Shown piece by piece: positions 16,863 to 26,278 of a DNA stretch of 64,000 nucleotides. Both the position numbers and the translations under genes were made by a program. Below the pieces are notes generated by a model. It saw nothing but the letters and a program-made list of their open reading frames with translations, had not been told where the DNA came from and made no database searches. This DNA comes from Bin80 sp965203305 (lineage in GTDB: Bacteria; Bacteroidota; Rhodothermia; Rhodothermales; Bin80). The stretch lies in the NCBI GenBank assembly GCA_965203305.1, contig OZ241874.1:3658001-3722000 (forward strand), in the 5' to 3' direction. Position 1 is the first letter of the stretch. Each line of letters begins with the position of its first letter.

Positions 16863-18509
16863 ATGTTCCGATGTATATGTGCCTTGTTGTTGACTGCTGG
16901 CATGCTGCCCCGGCCTGACGGGTACTGTGCACAGGATGAAGATATCTGGACCCCATCTACATTCGAGCCTGGTACAGCAATCAACCTGTTTTTTCAGTGG
17001 GATGGCGGGGCACCTGTGGACGAGGGATTTGTAGTTCTGCTGCCTTCAGAATGGACCGTAACTGCGGCAACTGTTGTTCGCCAGGCTTACCGTCATATAC
17101 ACCTGGAAACAGTAAATCTTTCAGGGGGACAGTACCTGCTGTCTTCCCCGGAACCGCTGCGAAGCCCCTGTGATCTAATCCTGCAAATCCTGACAGACCA
17201 GAACAGCGTGCTTCAGAACCACAGAATTGCGGTGGGGCCCGCAACCATGATCAACTCGAATTATGTTCTGGATGAAGGGCATGTGCGCCGTGGCGAGCTG
17301 CGGGCAAAACCGAATGCCGAATCCGGTTCTGCTCTGGAGTTCAGGGAAAATGAGAAATCATTGCATATCCATCCTCAGTGGCTGGATGCTCTCCATCACA
17401 GTCATACGCTAGAATTCTGGATCCAGACGACTGCACTGAACGCAGTCGTCCTGTCTTCCTGGGATGGTGCCGAAAGCAATCCATACCACATTGAGCTTGT
17501 TGTTGATGCTCGGGGACGGATGCGATACTATCGAAATACGACAGGCCAGCATGTCACACTGTCCACCAGTGCCCCTGTGGCCAATGGGATCTGGCAGCAT
17601 GTTTCTCTGGTTCACAATGCTGAAACATACTGGACGAAGCTCTATCTCAATGGACAGATAGCGGACTCGCTACTGGATCCTGCGGGAACAGAGCTGCACA
17701 GAACCCTCCCCATTGCCCTGGGAGGGCGCACTGGTTCCAGCAAAACTCCATCCACAAGCGCGTTCAAGGGCAAACTGGATGATCTGCGCATATGGCCCTC
17801 CGCCCGTACAGCTACCCAGATCGGAGCAATGATGCAGCAAACCGTGAAGGGTACGGACATGATTGTCCTGGACTTTGAATCTGCGGAAAGCTTCCGATAC
17901 TTTCAAGAGCCAGAGGCAATGAAATATCGTGCACGGGGCGGGCCAATGTTTGATCCGCTCGTATACGACTTCCGGGGAATTATTTTTGATCAGGGGGTAA
18001 TGCTCACCTGGAAAAATGAAGATTCCCGGTCTGCCTCGTTTCGGATTGAACGTTCCGAGGATGGCATCCGGTTTGACGAGATTGCCCGCATACAACAGCC
18101 GTTTGAGGACGAGCAGTGGTCTTATACGGATTCTGAAACCCCCACCCCTGTCATTTTTTACCGACTGGTTCAAGAACTGCAGGGGCAGGCTCCTCGGGTT
18201 ACCGGAATCATTAAACTCGGACTGGGCCCCGAAATCATCCCCGCTTCCATTGAAATTCTGGGAAATTATCCGAATCCATTTAATCCCCAGACACTGATCA
18301 GCTATGAGGTCCGTGAGCCTCAGCATCTTCGGCTCTCCATTATCAATCTTTCCGGTCATGTTGTCGCCGATCTGGTGGACAGATTTCATGAGACTGGTGT
18401 ATTTGAGGCAAGCTGGGACGGGACGGAGCTTTCAAGCGGCACATACTTTGTTCGTCTTCAGGGACAAGACGGAATCATGCGGACGCGGCAAATTTTACTT
18501 GCAAAATAG
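16863..18509 (+). CDS. Secreted LamG-domain protein with T9SS sorting domain
   Basis: 548 residues from ATG 16863 with a signal peptide (MFRCICALLLTAGMLP to about GYCAQ). Residues ~170-330 form a concanavalin/LamG-like domain (LEFWIQTTALNAVVLSSWDG, WQHVSLVHNAETYWTKLYLNG and LDDLRIWPSARTATQI within the usual spacing). A fibronectin-like strand region follows (about 390-460). The last ~80 residues are a type IX secretion sorting domain with GNYPNPFNPQTLISYEV and a Gly-Thr-Tyr-Phe-Val ending. I infer an exported, surface-attached carbohydrate- or host-binding protein. The earlier in-frame start at 16815 lacks a signal peptide at its N-terminus. Confidence 0.8.
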   Translation: MFRCICALLLTAGMLPRPDGYCAQDEDIWTPSTFEPGTAINLFFQWDGGAPVDEGFVVLLPSEWTVTAATVVRQAYRHIHLETVNLSGGQYLLSSPEPLRSPCDLILQILTDQNSVLQNHRIAVGPATMINSNYVLDEGHVRRGELRAKPNAESGSALEFRENEKSLHIHPQWLDALHHSHTLEFWIQTTALNAVVLSSWDGAESNPYHIELVVDARGRMRYYRNTTGQHVTLSTSAPVANGIWQHVSLVHNAETYWTKLYLNGQIADSLLDPAGTELHRTLPIALGGRTGSSKTPSTSAFKGKLDDLRIWPSARTATQIGAMMQQTVKGTDMIVLDFESAESFRYFQEPEAMKYRARGGPMFDPLVYDFRGIIFDQGVMLTWKNEDSRSASFRIERSEDGIRFDEIARIQQPFEDEQWSYTDSETPTPVIFYRLVQELQGQAPRVTGIIKLGLGPEIIPASIEILGNYPNPFNPQTLISYEVREPQHLRLSIINLSGHVVADLVDRFHETGVFEASWDGTELSSGTYFVRLQGQDGIMRTRQILLAK

Positions 18510-18514
18510 CAGCC

Positions 18515-19198
18515 ATGAAACTCACCTTTTTTGGACACTCGGCACTGCAGATAGAAACGGGTTCTGCAACGCTCCTGTTCGATCCTTTCATAACAGGAAA
18601 TCCGTCAGCAGAGAAGGTAGCCTCAGCAGAGTCTCTGTCCCCGGATGTCATCCTTCTGACACATGCGCACTTTGATCACTGGGGAGACACACTGGAGATT
18701 GCAAAACGAAGCAAAGCACTGATCATCGGGAATCACGAAATCACTGAGTATGCCAGCAAGAACGGATATGACAATGTCCAGCCCATGAATACAGGCGGCT
18801 CCTGCTCCTTTGAATGGGGAAAGCTGACCATGACCTACGCCCGGCATTCCTCGTCGTTTCCAGATGGAAGCTATGGCGGAAATCCGAATGGCTACCTTCT
18901 TTTTGCCGAAGGGATCTGTGTCTACAATTCGGGGGATACCAGCCCCTTTGCAGAAATGTCCTGGATTGCGGAAGATCACAGCATTGATCTCGCCCTGCTC
19001 CCGATTGGAGATCTGTTTACGATGGGACTGGAAGGATCCCTGCGAGCCGCCCGCATGCTGAAGCCGAAGCTGACCGTCCCGATCCACTATGACACCTTCC
19101 CTCCGATCCATGCGGACACGAATGCATGGCAAAAGCGCATGGAAGCGCAAGGCCTTGCCACCCGCATCGTAACGCCGGGCGAACAGCTTGATCTCTGA
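18515..19198 (+). CDS. UPF0173-type metal-dependent hydrolase
   Basis: Metallo-beta-lactamase fold protein of 227 residues. It has the UPF0173 start MKLTFFGHSALQIE, the metal site THAHFDHWGD, the second metal block ARHSSSFPDG, the bridging NSGDTSPF and the C-terminal IHYDTFPPI. All expected metal ligands are present. Its substrate is unknown in the family. It begins 6 bases after the LamG gene stop and is followed 9 bases later by the phosphatase gene. Confidence 0.88.
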   Translation: MKLTFFGHSALQIETGSATLLFDPFITGNPSAEKVASAESLSPDVILLTHAHFDHWGDTLEIAKRSKALIIGNHEITEYASKNGYDNVQPMNTGGSCSFEWGKLTMTYARHSSSFPDGSYGGNPNGYLLFAEGICVYNSGDTSPFAEMSWIAEDHSIDLALLPIGDLFTMGLEGSLRAARMLKPKLTVPIHYDTFPPIHADTNAWQKRMEAQGLATRIVTPGEQLDL

Positions 19199-19207
19199 CA
19201 GAAGTGT

Positions 19208-20893
19208 ATGCGGGAAGCAACTTTACGGGCAGAGCAGGCGCAACGGCATGACTTGCAGGCATTGTTTCAGACCAGCCAGCTGCTGAGCAGCTCGCTTGAA
19301 CTCTATTCGGTCTTCAACAACCTGCTTCTGACGGCCATGGGCAAGTTCCTGGTCTCTCGCGGGATTGCCCTCCTGCATGATGCCGAACACCTGCGCTGGC
19401 ATGTGATTGTGGTCAAGGGGGTTCCCGAAATTGAAGAGGGGGTCCATTTTGAATTGCCACCACTGACATCGGGAAATCTGATTGCAGGCGAGGAACTCCC
19501 GTCTCAGTTCCACTCTCTAGGAATTCATCTGCTCCTGCCGGTGCGTGATGATCGGTGCGTGATTGGTGCAATTGCTCTTGGCCGCAAGGTCACGGGAAAG
19601 GCATTCCTGAATGAGGAACTCCAGTTTGTGCAGTCTCTTGTGAACATGTCCTCTACCTCTGTTCGCAATTCCATGATGCTGGAAGAGTTGCGCCGAACAA
19701 ATCTGGATCTGGACAGCACGGTACAGCAGCTTAATACTCTCTTTGAATTGTCCAAAGAGTTCAATACGACGGTTGACCGGGCTCATGTGCTGAAGATCTT
19801 TTCATTTGCACTCATGGGCAACATGGTTGTAAAAAGCCATTTGTTCTATCTGAGACAGCCTGACGGCACCTTTGATCTTGTCTCTGGCGAAGGATCTGGT
19901 ATGAGAGGGCTTCCTGCAGATTTTCTGGCGAAAATTGAAGATCTTGTTCGTGCGACACCGGACAATCAACTGGGACAAAGCGGGATTGCCATTGCCCTGC
20001 CCATCCGTCAGCAGGGAATCGTTCACGGCATACTCTGCCTGGGAGAGAAGCCTGGAGGCTCCGCTTACGACCGAAAAGACATTGAATTCCTCTACGCACT
20101 CGGCAGTCTTGCCGTAACTGCAATCCAGAGCGTTGAACTGATTGAAGAGCGGATTGCCCGACAGCAGATGAAAGAGGAGCTCCGCATGGCCCGCAATATT
20201 CAACGCCGCCTGCTTCCGAACAGCATCCCGGAAATTGCAGGAATTGAAGTGTCTGCGCTCGCGCTGTCAAGTCGTGAAGTGGGAGGGGATTACTATGATA
20301 TCGTCCCCCTGATTGAGGATCGAACTCTCCTTATGATTGCAGATGTAACCGGAAAAGGTGTACCTGCAGCCCTGCTGATGTCCAGCATTCATGCCTGTAC
20401 GCACGTCATGATCCCCATGAAGCTGTTGCTTGAAGAGGCTGTTGAACACATCAATCGTGTCCTGTACGAGAATACCGATTCTGACAAGTTCGTGACTGCG
20501 TTTGCAGCGATCTGCTACCCGGACAGATCTATGGTATTTGTAAACGCTGGCCACGAGCCTCCTCTGCTGATTCGGGAGAATGGTCAGGTGGAGCGTCTGT
20601 CTGACGGGGGACCGCTTCTTGGCATCCTGCCAAATGCATCCTACAACTCGGGGTACATTGCGCTTGCACCGAATGACCTGATCGTGATGTACACTGACGG
20701 AGTCACGGAAGCCATGGGAAAAACCATGGAAGAATATACCGAGGAACGTCTGTTAAATCTTGTTCTGGCAAACCGTGCCTGTTCTGCATCCAAGCTCACC
20801 GATCTGATTCAGAGCGATATTCAAAAATTCACAGGCCCCGTAGAAATGCTGAGCGATGATCGCACGCTGATTCTCGTAAAAGCCACTGCTTAG
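19208..20893 (+). CDS. GAF-domain SpoIIE/PP2C-type serine phosphatase
   Basis: Signalling phosphatase of 561 residues. Two GAF-like sensor regions (about 10-160 and 180-310) are linked by a short coiled segment (LEELRRTNLDLDSTVQQLN) and followed by a helical linker with RQQMKEELRMARNIQRRLLP. The PP2C catalytic domain (about 345-561) has VGGDYYDI, DVTGKGVPAALLMS, VNAGHEPPLL and YTDGVTEA, including the metal-binding aspartates. Such enzymes dephosphorylate anti-sigma-factor antagonists (RsbU type). No anti-sigma or antagonist gene is next to it. Soluble; no membrane segment. Confidence 0.9.
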   Translation: MREATLRAEQAQRHDLQALFQTSQLLSSSLELYSVFNNLLLTAMGKFLVSRGIALLHDAEHLRWHVIVVKGVPEIEEGVHFELPPLTSGNLIAGEELPSQFHSLGIHLLLPVRDDRCVIGAIALGRKVTGKAFLNEELQFVQSLVNMSSTSVRNSMMLEELRRTNLDLDSTVQQLNTLFELSKEFNTTVDRAHVLKIFSFALMGNMVVKSHLFYLRQPDGTFDLVSGEGSGMRGLPADFLAKIEDLVRATPDNQLGQSGIAIALPIRQQGIVHGILCLGEKPGGSAYDRKDIEFLYALGSLAVTAIQSVELIEERIARQQMKEELRMARNIQRRLLPNSIPEIAGIEVSALALSSREVGGDYYDIVPLIEDRTLLMIADVTGKGVPAALLMSSIHACTHVMIPMKLLLEEAVEHINRVLYENTDSDKFVTAFAAICYPDRSMVFVNAGHEPPLLIRENGQVERLSDGGPLLGILPNASYNSGYIALAPNDLIVMYTDGVTEAMGKTMEEYTEERLLNLVLANRACSASKLTDLIQSDIQKFTGPVEMLSDDRTLILVKATA

Positions 20894-20931
20894 GCCAAGA
20901 CTGAGAATTCTTTAACCCTAAACTTGATGCC

Positions 20932-21603
20932 ATGAAATTTTTTATTGATACAGCTGATCTGGCAGAAATTCAGGAGGCTGGCGAAATGGGAGTTCTGGAC
21001 GGGGTGACCACGAACCCGTCTCTCATGAAAATTGCAGCAGAACGTGCCGGAAAACCTCTGGATTTCCATGAGCACATCGCAAAAATTTGTGATCTTGTCC
21101 CGGGCGATGTCTCGGCAGAGGTGACGGCCGTTGATTTTGACGGGATCATGGAGCAGGGCCGTGCACTTGCGGCGATCCGCAATAATGTCGTGGTGAAGGT
21201 TCCCCTGATACTGGATGGAATCAAGGCAATCAACGCACTGGCAAGGGAGGGAATCCGGTCCAACTGTACACTCTGCTTTTCCCCGACACAGGCTCTCCTG
21301 GCAGCCAAAGCCGGTGCTGCGTACATCAGCCCGTTCATCGGGCGTATTGATGATATTTCGTCCGAGGGCATGAAGCTCGTACAGGAAATCATTGCGATCT
21401 ATGAAACATACGGATACGGGACCGAAGTGCTTGCTGCTTCCATCCGTCATCCGATGCATGTCCTGGAATCCGCACTTATGGGAGCTCATGTTGCCACAAT
21501 GCCGCTTGGTGTGATCAAGAAACTTCTTGCCCACCCTCTCACCGACAGCGGGCTGGCGAAATTCATGGCGGACTGGAAGACATTTGAGGAGAAATCCGGC
21601 TAA
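20932..21603 (+). CDS. fsa: Transaldolase / fructose-6-phosphate aldolase (small type)
   Basis: Class I aldolase of 223 residues in the Fsa/TalC subgroup. It has MKFFIDTADLAEIQEA at the start, VTTNPSLM, the Schiff-base Lys in NNVVVKVPL, CFSPTQALLAAKAGAAYISPFIGR and ASIRHPMHV. Whether it transfers dihydroxyacetone (transaldolase) or cleaves fructose 6-phosphate cannot be settled from sequence alone; in most phyla this subgroup acts as the housekeeping transaldolase. It is followed 10 bases later by the beta-CASP hydrolase gene. Confidence 0.92.
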   Translation: MKFFIDTADLAEIQEAGEMGVLDGVTTNPSLMKIAAERAGKPLDFHEHIAKICDLVPGDVSAEVTAVDFDGIMEQGRALAAIRNNVVVKVPLILDGIKAINALAREGIRSNCTLCFSPTQALLAAKAGAAYISPFIGRIDDISSEGMKLVQEIIAIYETYGYGTEVLAASIRHPMHVLESALMGAHVATMPLGVIKKLLAHPLTDSGLAKFMADWKTFEEKSG

Positions 21604-21613
21604 TCCCTGTATT

Positions 21614-22978
21614 ATGGAATTTATTTCACTTGGCAGGGCCAACGATATTGGAGCAAGCTGCCATCACCTTCGTATTGGCGGTTGCGGGATTATGCTTGAT
21701 GCAGGTGCCGACCCGAATGAGGAGGGCCCCGCCTCACTGCCGGACTTCTCTCCACTAAATAGCCATAGCGTGGATGATGTGTTCATCACCCATGCCCATC
21801 ACGATCATGTTGGCGGCCTTCCTGCCGTGAACATGAAGTGGCCAATGGCCCGACTGCATCTGACCCATGCCACGCAGACGCTCACCAAACTTATGCTTTA
21901 TCTGTCTGCCAGGCTTCAGCGACGCAGGTTTGATGAGGGATCATCCCCGTTCCCGGAATTATTTGACGAAGATGATCTGGACAGTGTGTTTGAAGGATTC
22001 CGTTCCCATGCCTACAACGAGTGGATTCATCTGGATTCTGGTCGGATACAGGCAAAACTCTACTATTCCGGGCATTTGCTGGGAGCATCCGGGGTTTTAC
22101 TCAAGACTCCTGACAACCAGCGAATCTTTTACACAAGTGACACCCGCTCGGAGCATCAAACCATTATTCCTGGAGGGAAGTACCCCTCCGGTCCGGTTGA
22201 TGTGCTGATCATGGAATCCACACTGGGGGCAGACCCGGTCGCAGAAACAGTAACCCGATCTGAGGAAGAGACTCGATTTGCCAGGCGGCTCCAGTCTGTT
22301 CTGGATCGGGGAGGATCCGTGCTTCTGCCTGTATTCATGCTGGGACGGGCACAGGAGATCCTTGCCCTTCTTGGACGCTTCAAGGCACAGAAGCTGATAG
22401 ACCCGGAGACACCGATCTATACCGCAGGCGGCTTGCGGGAGGTTTCTCACATCTATGATGAGTATCGCCTGGATACCCCGCGAATTGATCCTGATTTTGA
22501 GGTGTATTCTGTGAGACAGGTACGACTTCCCCGGACTCGCAAGGCTCGCCGCCGGGCCTTGAACCAACCGGGAATCTATGTATTGACCAGCGGGATGATG
22601 ATTGAGCAAACATTATCCCACCAGGTTGCCGTAGACATTCTTGAACACGAGAAGCATGCCATCTTCTTCGTCGGATTCAGCAAGGAGGACCTGCCTGCTG
22701 GAAGACTTCTTCATGCGGCGCAGAATGGAGCGGAGGGAATTCTGCTCAGTGCGGATCGCGGGATGCAGCCGATTGCTTGCGAGGTGGACCGGTTTCGTTT
22801 CAGCGGGCATGCTCACCGCAGGGAGCTCACTGCCATTGCGTCTGACCTTCAGCCCAAAACAATCATTCTGGTACATGGAGAGACGGAGGCAAAGCAGTGG
22901 CTCCGCAAAGAGCTGCAGAGCCACTGCCCCAATGCACGAATTTTGGCACCTGTCCAGAGTGAATTGGTGAAGATATAA
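21614..22978 (+). CDS. Beta-CASP metallo-beta-lactamase (RNA-processing type)
   Basis: 454 residues from ATG 21614 (MEFISLGRANDIGASCHHL). The metallo-beta-lactamase part shows the ligand motif THAHHDHVGG and YSGHLLGASG, then YTSDT. The inserted beta-CASP domain (about 200-380) contains LLPVFMLGRAQEIL and TSGMMIEQTLSHQ, and the C-terminal motif HGE is in ILVHGETEAK. This architecture is that of CPSF73-like nucleases acting on RNA. The longer in-frame start at 21527 lies inside the aldolase gene and was rejected. Confidence 0.85.
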   Translation: MEFISLGRANDIGASCHHLRIGGCGIMLDAGADPNEEGPASLPDFSPLNSHSVDDVFITHAHHDHVGGLPAVNMKWPMARLHLTHATQTLTKLMLYLSARLQRRRFDEGSSPFPELFDEDDLDSVFEGFRSHAYNEWIHLDSGRIQAKLYYSGHLLGASGVLLKTPDNQRIFYTSDTRSEHQTIIPGGKYPSGPVDVLIMESTLGADPVAETVTRSEEETRFARRLQSVLDRGGSVLLPVFMLGRAQEILALLGRFKAQKLIDPETPIYTAGGLREVSHIYDEYRLDTPRIDPDFEVYSVRQVRLPRTRKARRRALNQPGIYVLTSGMMIEQTLSHQVAVDILEHEKHAIFFVGFSKEDLPAGRLLHAAQNGAEGILLSADRGMQPIACEVDRFRFSGHAHRRELTAIASDLQPKTIILVHGETEAKQWLRKELQSHCPNARILAPVQSELVKI

Positions 22979-23279
22979 AGCATGATGGCCAAGTAGTAGT
23001 GTACAAAGGAACACCTGTTCACTGACTGTTCCGGTCACTTCGCGGAGACTGAGTTTAAGGAAGGACAGGACATACCTGATGGCTTCCTTTGCTCCAGCCA
23101 TATTAAATTCGTATGTCAGACTGCCACTTCTGGTCAGAAGCATGAGCTTGAATGTGGACGCTGCTGCCACGCTCTGATCACTTGCTTCTCTGCGGTCATA
23201 GATTGCTTTGGTGTAAGAAACTTGGTTTCTTGCTTTCTATGGCGAGGTTCATACACAGCAAGCCCCATCACATCTACAT
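22979..23279. other. Intergenic stretch before MITE A
   Basis: Three hundred bases following the beta-CASP gene. A minus-strand frame (start about 23170) reads KLMLLTRSGSLTYEF and continues into the neighbouring gene; it has no recognisable family and is probably chance or a remnant. Confidence 0.4.
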
Positions 23280-23569
23280 AGTGTCTGTCCGAAAATTCAG
23301 AATATCGCCAATATATGCCGTTTGGAGAGCGTATGAGGGGCATGGGGAGATATTTCTGGGTATTTTTCCTGACGAAGATGGAAACCCCTTGGCGGATTGG
23401 AGCATGAAATCTCCGAACAGCGTCCATAAACACGCAATCTTCGTGCAAGATTTTCCCGAATCTCTCATAGCCAACGAGCATCTGAATCGCGCCATACATG
23501 ACGCTGTGGGGCAAAATGCCTCTGGAATCCCCCGTATTGGGGGTTGCTGTGAATTTTCGGACAGACACT
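23280..23569 (+). mobile_element. MITE copy A, 290 bp
   Basis: Non-coding element with terminal inverted repeats: left AGTGTCTGTCCGAAAATTC, right GAATTTTCGGACAGACACT. Copy B at 30065-30354 has the same length, lies in the opposite orientation and agrees at about nine bases in ten. The outer 16 bases also match the left end of the IS at 59935. No clear target-site duplication is visible. It sits 74 bases upstream of the ATPase copy 2 start. Confidence 0.88.
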
Positions 23570-23643
23570 GTAACTTGGGTGTCCACAGGAACCGCAAGCC
23601 CTTACGTGCGTAGTCTTTCACGAAACATGTCCGAGATAGAACA

Positions 23644-24803
23644 ATGAGTGAGCTACAAAAAATTTCAGACCGGGGAGCAACCCTTACTTTCACGGACGCG
23701 AAACAATACTGAACAGGTTCGAAGATGTGCTGGTTGCAGCGAAGAAATCCAAAAGCGGAACCACATTCATAGTGCAGGGACCGCCAGGGATAGGCAAGAC
23801 GGCACTTCTGGCAGAATGCTGGGAGAAGGCGAAGAAGAGGCGGTGGCAGGTGGCAGAGATTGATCTCGTAGACCTATGGAACGCAGACAAGCTGGGGCAA
23901 ACGCTTAGGCTTTCCACGAAAAAAATAACCCGCATGAAAAGCCTGGGGGGAGTAGGGAAGTTGGGGAGTAGCAAAGGTGAGTTGGGGGCGCAATTCGAGG
24001 CAACGTCCAAAGTAGACCTCCCGATGGCTACATCGCTGAGGCTGATACAGAAAACGAGGAAACCACTCCTTTTAATTCTGGACGAGGCCCAGCGTCTGGG
24101 AGAAAGCAACAATATCAATGGACCGTACAAAGATGAGGTCAGCGATCTTCTATACAGAATTCACAACGGCAAAGTGGGGAAGCCAGTCATCCTGTTGGCT
24201 GGAGGGTTAGGCATGACCTATACGGCATTCAAGGCACTGGGTATATCCAGGATGTCTGATGAATTCAAGTTTGACATGCAACCTTTGGAAGTAGAAGAGG
24301 AACGAAAGGTGATCCAGGACTGGCTCACGAAAGAGGGGAAAGCGAAAGGAGACACCACACCTTGGGTGGATGCGATCACCCAAGAAACGTATCGTTGGGC
24401 CAGACATGTTCATTCCTACGCAACCTGTGCCGCACGCGTAGTCAAGCAAAACGGGGGGAACATGACAGAGGAGGGATTGCGGTTTATCATGGAAAAAGGA
24501 CGGGAAGCCCGCTGGAGATACTACAAAGACCGAATGGAAGGTCTGGAAGATGATCATATTCTCCGCCTGGAGGAGATGTTTCGTAGCACTCAGGCGAGAA
24601 AGGGGCTTAGCAAGGTAGGGATTATACGGCACTTGGGTAAAGCAGGGTTTGAGAAGGCGGTGTCCCAAGGCGTTCTCTACCGCTACAACGACTCCTACAC
24701 GATCCCCATTCCGTCCCTGTATGACTACCTGACAGAAAAAGCCGGGAGAATTCGCGAAGCCATGTTGCGCGACGAAGAGATTAAGAAGCAGGAGAACGAC
24801 TAA
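23644..24803 (+). pseudogene. ATPase copy 2, frameshifted near its start
   Basis: The conserved start is present: ATG 23644, MSELQKISDRGAT. After that codon, one C is missing in the run at about 23682-23684 (acc ctt act where other copies have acc ccc tac or acc cct tac), and the frame stops within a few codons. The correct frame resumes as YFHGRETILNRF and continues open to 24803 with Walker A GPPGIGKT, Walker B LLLILDEAQ, LLAGGLGMT and SLYDYLTEKA. A GTG at 23727 could still yield a 358-residue protein lacking the N-terminal segment. The charged C-terminal tail is also out of frame (DMGLER is readable at about 24831-24848). It belongs to the copy 4 subtype. Confidence 0.75.
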
Positions 24804-24898
24804 AATGATTCTGACAGAGAGCAAGACCCGGACATGGGGCTGGAGCGGTGTAGCTACTACCTGACCCGAAGCATACGAAACACATCCGGGGTAAGACA

Positions 24899-25250
24899 AT
24901 GCATGAGGCAGGAAAAATTCAGACCGGGGAGCCACCCCCTACTTTCACAGGCGCAAACCAGTCCTGAACAGCTTCGAGAACCTGCTGGCTGCGTCCAGGA
25001 AATCCAAGAGCGGAACTATATTCATCGTACAAGGACCACCCGGGGTGGGCAAGACGGCACTCCTGTTGGAATGTCAGAGAAAAAGAGGTGGAAATTTGTC
25101 CTATAGACTTGTGAGATACAAACAGACTGGGGCAGACACTTGGGTTTCACAGACAGAGCAAAGATGGGGATATACGCTGCACCTGAGACCCTAAGGCAGA
25201 AAAGGAGGGAGCCGCTCCTTTTAACTCTGGATGTGCAAGAAGTGAAGCGT
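24899..25250 (+). pseudogene. ATPase copy 2b, truncated tandem remnant
   Basis: Directly downstream of copy 2 in the same direction. The 25 bases before its ATG resemble those before copy 2. One A appears to be missing in the run of As after the start. The readable frame then gives DRGATPYFHRRKPVLNSF, GPPGVGKTALL, and after a large internal loss a remnant of Walker B, PLLLTLD. About three quarters of the gene is gone. It is a decayed tandem duplicate. Confidence 0.7.
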
Positions 25251-25450
25251 TGGGTTCTCCTATGACCCCGTCAACGAAACTGGGCGATTAGCCATTAGGC
25301 TATGGGCACTCACGTGTATGAGTCCCAAAAGTTATGCAGCTTGCGCCTTGGCCCACCAGGCATGCCTGGAAGACTGGGGACTGCATGACATTGGACAGAC
25401 ACAGCAACGAGATCTAATGGACTGCCCCCACCATCCTTAGATCGGTCAAA

Positions 25451-26278
25451 TTAAGCCTTAGCTCCTTCCCTGCGCCTTAGCCAGCCTACCGTGAAGAGAA
25501 GAAGCATTGCAAACACGATCAGGAAAGTCGCAACCGCCAGGATCGCCGGACTGATCTGCTCCCTGATCCCGGACCACATCTGGCGGGGAACAGTACGCTG
25601 CTCAATTCCACCCATGAACAGGATCACAACCACCTCGTCAAACGAAGTCGCAAACGCAAACAGAGACCCGGAAATCACCCCCGGCGCAATCAGCGGAAAC
25701 TGCACCCGGCGAAAAACAGTCCACGGACCTGCCCCCAAACTCGCTGCCGCGTTATTGAGGGTCGAATCGTAGGAGGCCAGCGTCGCCGTGACCGTGACCA
25801 CAACGAAGGGAACCCCCAGCACAGCATGGGCCAATATGATACCCGCATGGGTTTGCCCCAATCCAAGATCGGAGTAGAAAAAAAACATACCGGCCGCCGC
25901 GATGATCACGGGGGTTACCATCGGCGAAATAATCACTCCCATGATGGTTCGCCGGGCAGGAATTGACGAACTCGCGAGTCCCAGTGCCGCCAAAGTACCC
26001 AGAACCGTCGCCAGTACCGTCGCACTGATGCCGATCACCATACTGTTGACCAGGCTTCTTATCCAGACCTCACTTTGAATGATCTCGCGATACCATCGCA
26101 GTGACCATGCATCCGGGTCCAGACGCAGCATTCCCTCTGTGAAGGTGAAGTAGGGCTCGGCATTGAAACTCAAGGGAACGATCACGATGATCGGAGCCAC
26201 CAGAAACACAAATATCAGTGTGCAGAGAGTCAGATAGAGAACTCGGCCAAAACTTGATCTTGAGACACCTGCCGTCAT
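25451..26278 (-). CDS. potC: Polyamine-type ABC transporter permease (PotC-like)
   Basis: Inner-membrane permease of 275 residues with six predicted transmembrane segments; the first is LTLCTLIFVFLVAPIIVIV. The EAA loop contacting the ATPase is NNAAASLGAGPWTVFRRV followed by QFPLIAPG. It overlaps potB by 4 bases (ATGA type), so the two are translationally coupled. Substrate: spermidine/putrescine or a related cation by family resemblance, not proven by the sequence. Confidence 0.9.
   Translation of the reverse strand: MTAGVSRSSFGRVLYLTLCTLIFVFLVAPIIVIVPLSFNAEPYFTFTEGMLRLDPDAWSLRWYREIIQSEVWIRSLVNSMVIGISATVLATVLGTLAALGLASSSIPARRTIMGVIISPMVTPVIIAAAGMFFFYSDLGLGQTHAGIILAHAVLGVPFVVVTVTATLASYDSTLNNAAASLGAGPWTVFRRVQFPLIAPGVISGSLFAFATSFDEVVVILFMGGIEQRTVPRQMWSGIREQISPAILAVATFLIVFAMLLLFTVGWLRRREGAKA

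Noticed and set aside
25251..25450. Possible further ATPase remnant or small RNA before the pot operon
   Set aside because: No match to the ATPase after Walker B and no stable hairpin that I can support.
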